A DNA stretch of 6,001 nucleotides, from the NCBI GenBank assembly GCA_001873165.1, contig MNYO01000106.1:1-6001 (forward strand), in the 5' to 3' direction. A program made the translations under genes and the position numbers. Below the pieces are notes generated by a model that saw only the letters and a list, made by a program, of their open reading frames with translations, ran no database searches and was not told the origin of the DNA. Shown here one piece after another: positions 5,380 through 6,001 of the stretch. The stretch is from Candidatus Gracilibacteria bacterium CG2_30_37_12. GTDB lineage: Bacteria; Patescibacteriota; Gracilibacteria; BD1-5; UBA2023. The first letter of the stretch is position 1. Every line of letters begins with the position of its first letter.

Positions 5380-6001
5380 AGGAGTTTATTTATTATGAGG
5401 TAATACAGCCTAAGAAAAGGTCTTATTGTATTGAGCAAGAATCTGAAATCTTCTATTGATTTCCTCGTATTATCCTGATTATGGAAGGTGTCACTTTCAA
5501 GAGTATACGCAACATTGAACTTTTTGCAAAAGGTTTGAATATCTTTTATCTGTTTCGTGTCGTAAACCATGTATTTCTTATTTCAACGTACCCCGTTTCC
5601 GATTGTCTTATCACAGATATAGAGATTTACATCATCATGTCCATTTTTTGCCAGAAATATATTTCGAATCGAATTATAGAAACATTCCACAAATCCGTCA
5701 ACAGGAATATTGCGAGTTTGCTGAATCTCCCGAAGATAGGTGTAATAATAGGAAATAAGTGGTGGCTGAAAGAGAAAATATATATCAACCGTTCGTCCAT
5801 GTACTTTACAAGTTTCTATATTTTTGAGAGAATGTTTCTTACTCTTAAATGTCCCATCCAGTATGAAACGAATGTTGTTTTGAAGACAGTATTTCAAAAC
5901 TTTGTTCACTACCCTCGACATGGCTTCTTGATATTTTCAGGCATTACTCCCACAGTATCATTCGAAAAGCTCACGATAACTATCAATATCAATAAAAAAG
6001 A
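5361..6001 (-). CDS. Zeta-toxin-like P-loop kinase, C-terminal part (four UGA read as Gly)
   Basis: The gene enters from the right edge, so the start and P-loop are missing; 212 codons are present, ending in TAG at 5361-5363. The first visible part reads FFIDIDSYRELF, the D-x-D-x-(Y/F)-R substrate-site pattern of zeta toxins, followed by EAMSRVVNKVL and then FILDGTFKS, matching the family's 'I-x-D-G-T' strand. An IPVDGFVECFYNS segment fits the conserved region toward the C-terminus. Zeta toxins phosphorylate UDP-N-acetylglucosamine-type substrates and block cell-wall synthesis; this substrate is inferred from the family only. In-frame TGA codons lie at 5958-5960, 5937-5939, 5583-5585 and 5376-5378. 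The first two flank the segment between the substrate site and the next helix. UGA serves 4 of 11 glycines, far more than in the helicase. Under the standard code only unconnected fragments would be called. Confidence 0.82.

Noticed and set aside
291..5570. Calling the split helicase, DUF3800 and zeta frames pseudogenes or frameshifted genes.
   Set aside because: Every break is an in-frame TGA with no frame change, in three genes, and motifs continue across them; recoding explains all of them at once.

Overview
The window reads as a fragment of a Candidate Phyla Radiation genome that translates UGA as glycine (genetic code 25, known from Gracilibacteria/BD1-5 and Absconditabacteria/SR1). This is shown by the sequence itself. 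Three genes on the minus strand are each cut by in-frame TGA under the standard code. Each becomes one intact, family-consistent protein when TGA is read as Gly: a UvrD-like helicase with a RecB-type nuclease tail, a DUF3800 protein, and a zeta-toxin-like kinase. All six genes end in TAA or TAG and none in TGA. The fairly balanced base composition of the helicase gene fits Gracilibacteria better than the very AT-rich Absconditabacteria, but that is inference.

Layout. At the left edge a plus-strand gene of unknown function ends at 200. It meets the long minus-strand series at a strong A/T-armed hairpin (238-277) that can terminate both strands. All remaining protein genes are on the minus strand and are read from right to left: a zeta-toxin-like kinase entering from the right edge (5361-6001), an overlapping 47-residue small protein (5236-5379), a DUF3800 protein (4461-5111), an AAA_33-like P-loop kinase (3680-4252), and the large helicase-nuclease (291-3668). 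The last two are 11 bases apart and probably co-transcribed.

Between the genes lies unexpected structure. A 47-bp element occurs twice with one mismatch (4218-4264 and 5146-5192), just ahead of the kinase and the DUF3800 gene. Each copy follows a hairpin whose stem sequence differs while the pairing is largely kept. Each contains a promoter-like TTTGGA-17-TATAAT, and each also carries an ATG opening an in-frame 12-codon leader. In the 208-base gap between DUF3800 and the kinase, a plus-strand promoter (TTGACT-16-TATAAT) precedes about 110 bases with nested complementary arms and a closing stem followed by six T. This looks like an undescribed small RNA gene.

Working together: the right half (zeta-like kinase plus small partner, DUF3800, P-loop kinase with an altered Walker A) resembles an accessory toxin-antitoxin or defence-type cluster joined to a helicase-nuclease that may be a normal repair gene. 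A joint function is a hypothesis only. UGA-for-Gly use is far denser in the zeta gene than in the helicase, which suggests the segments have different histories.
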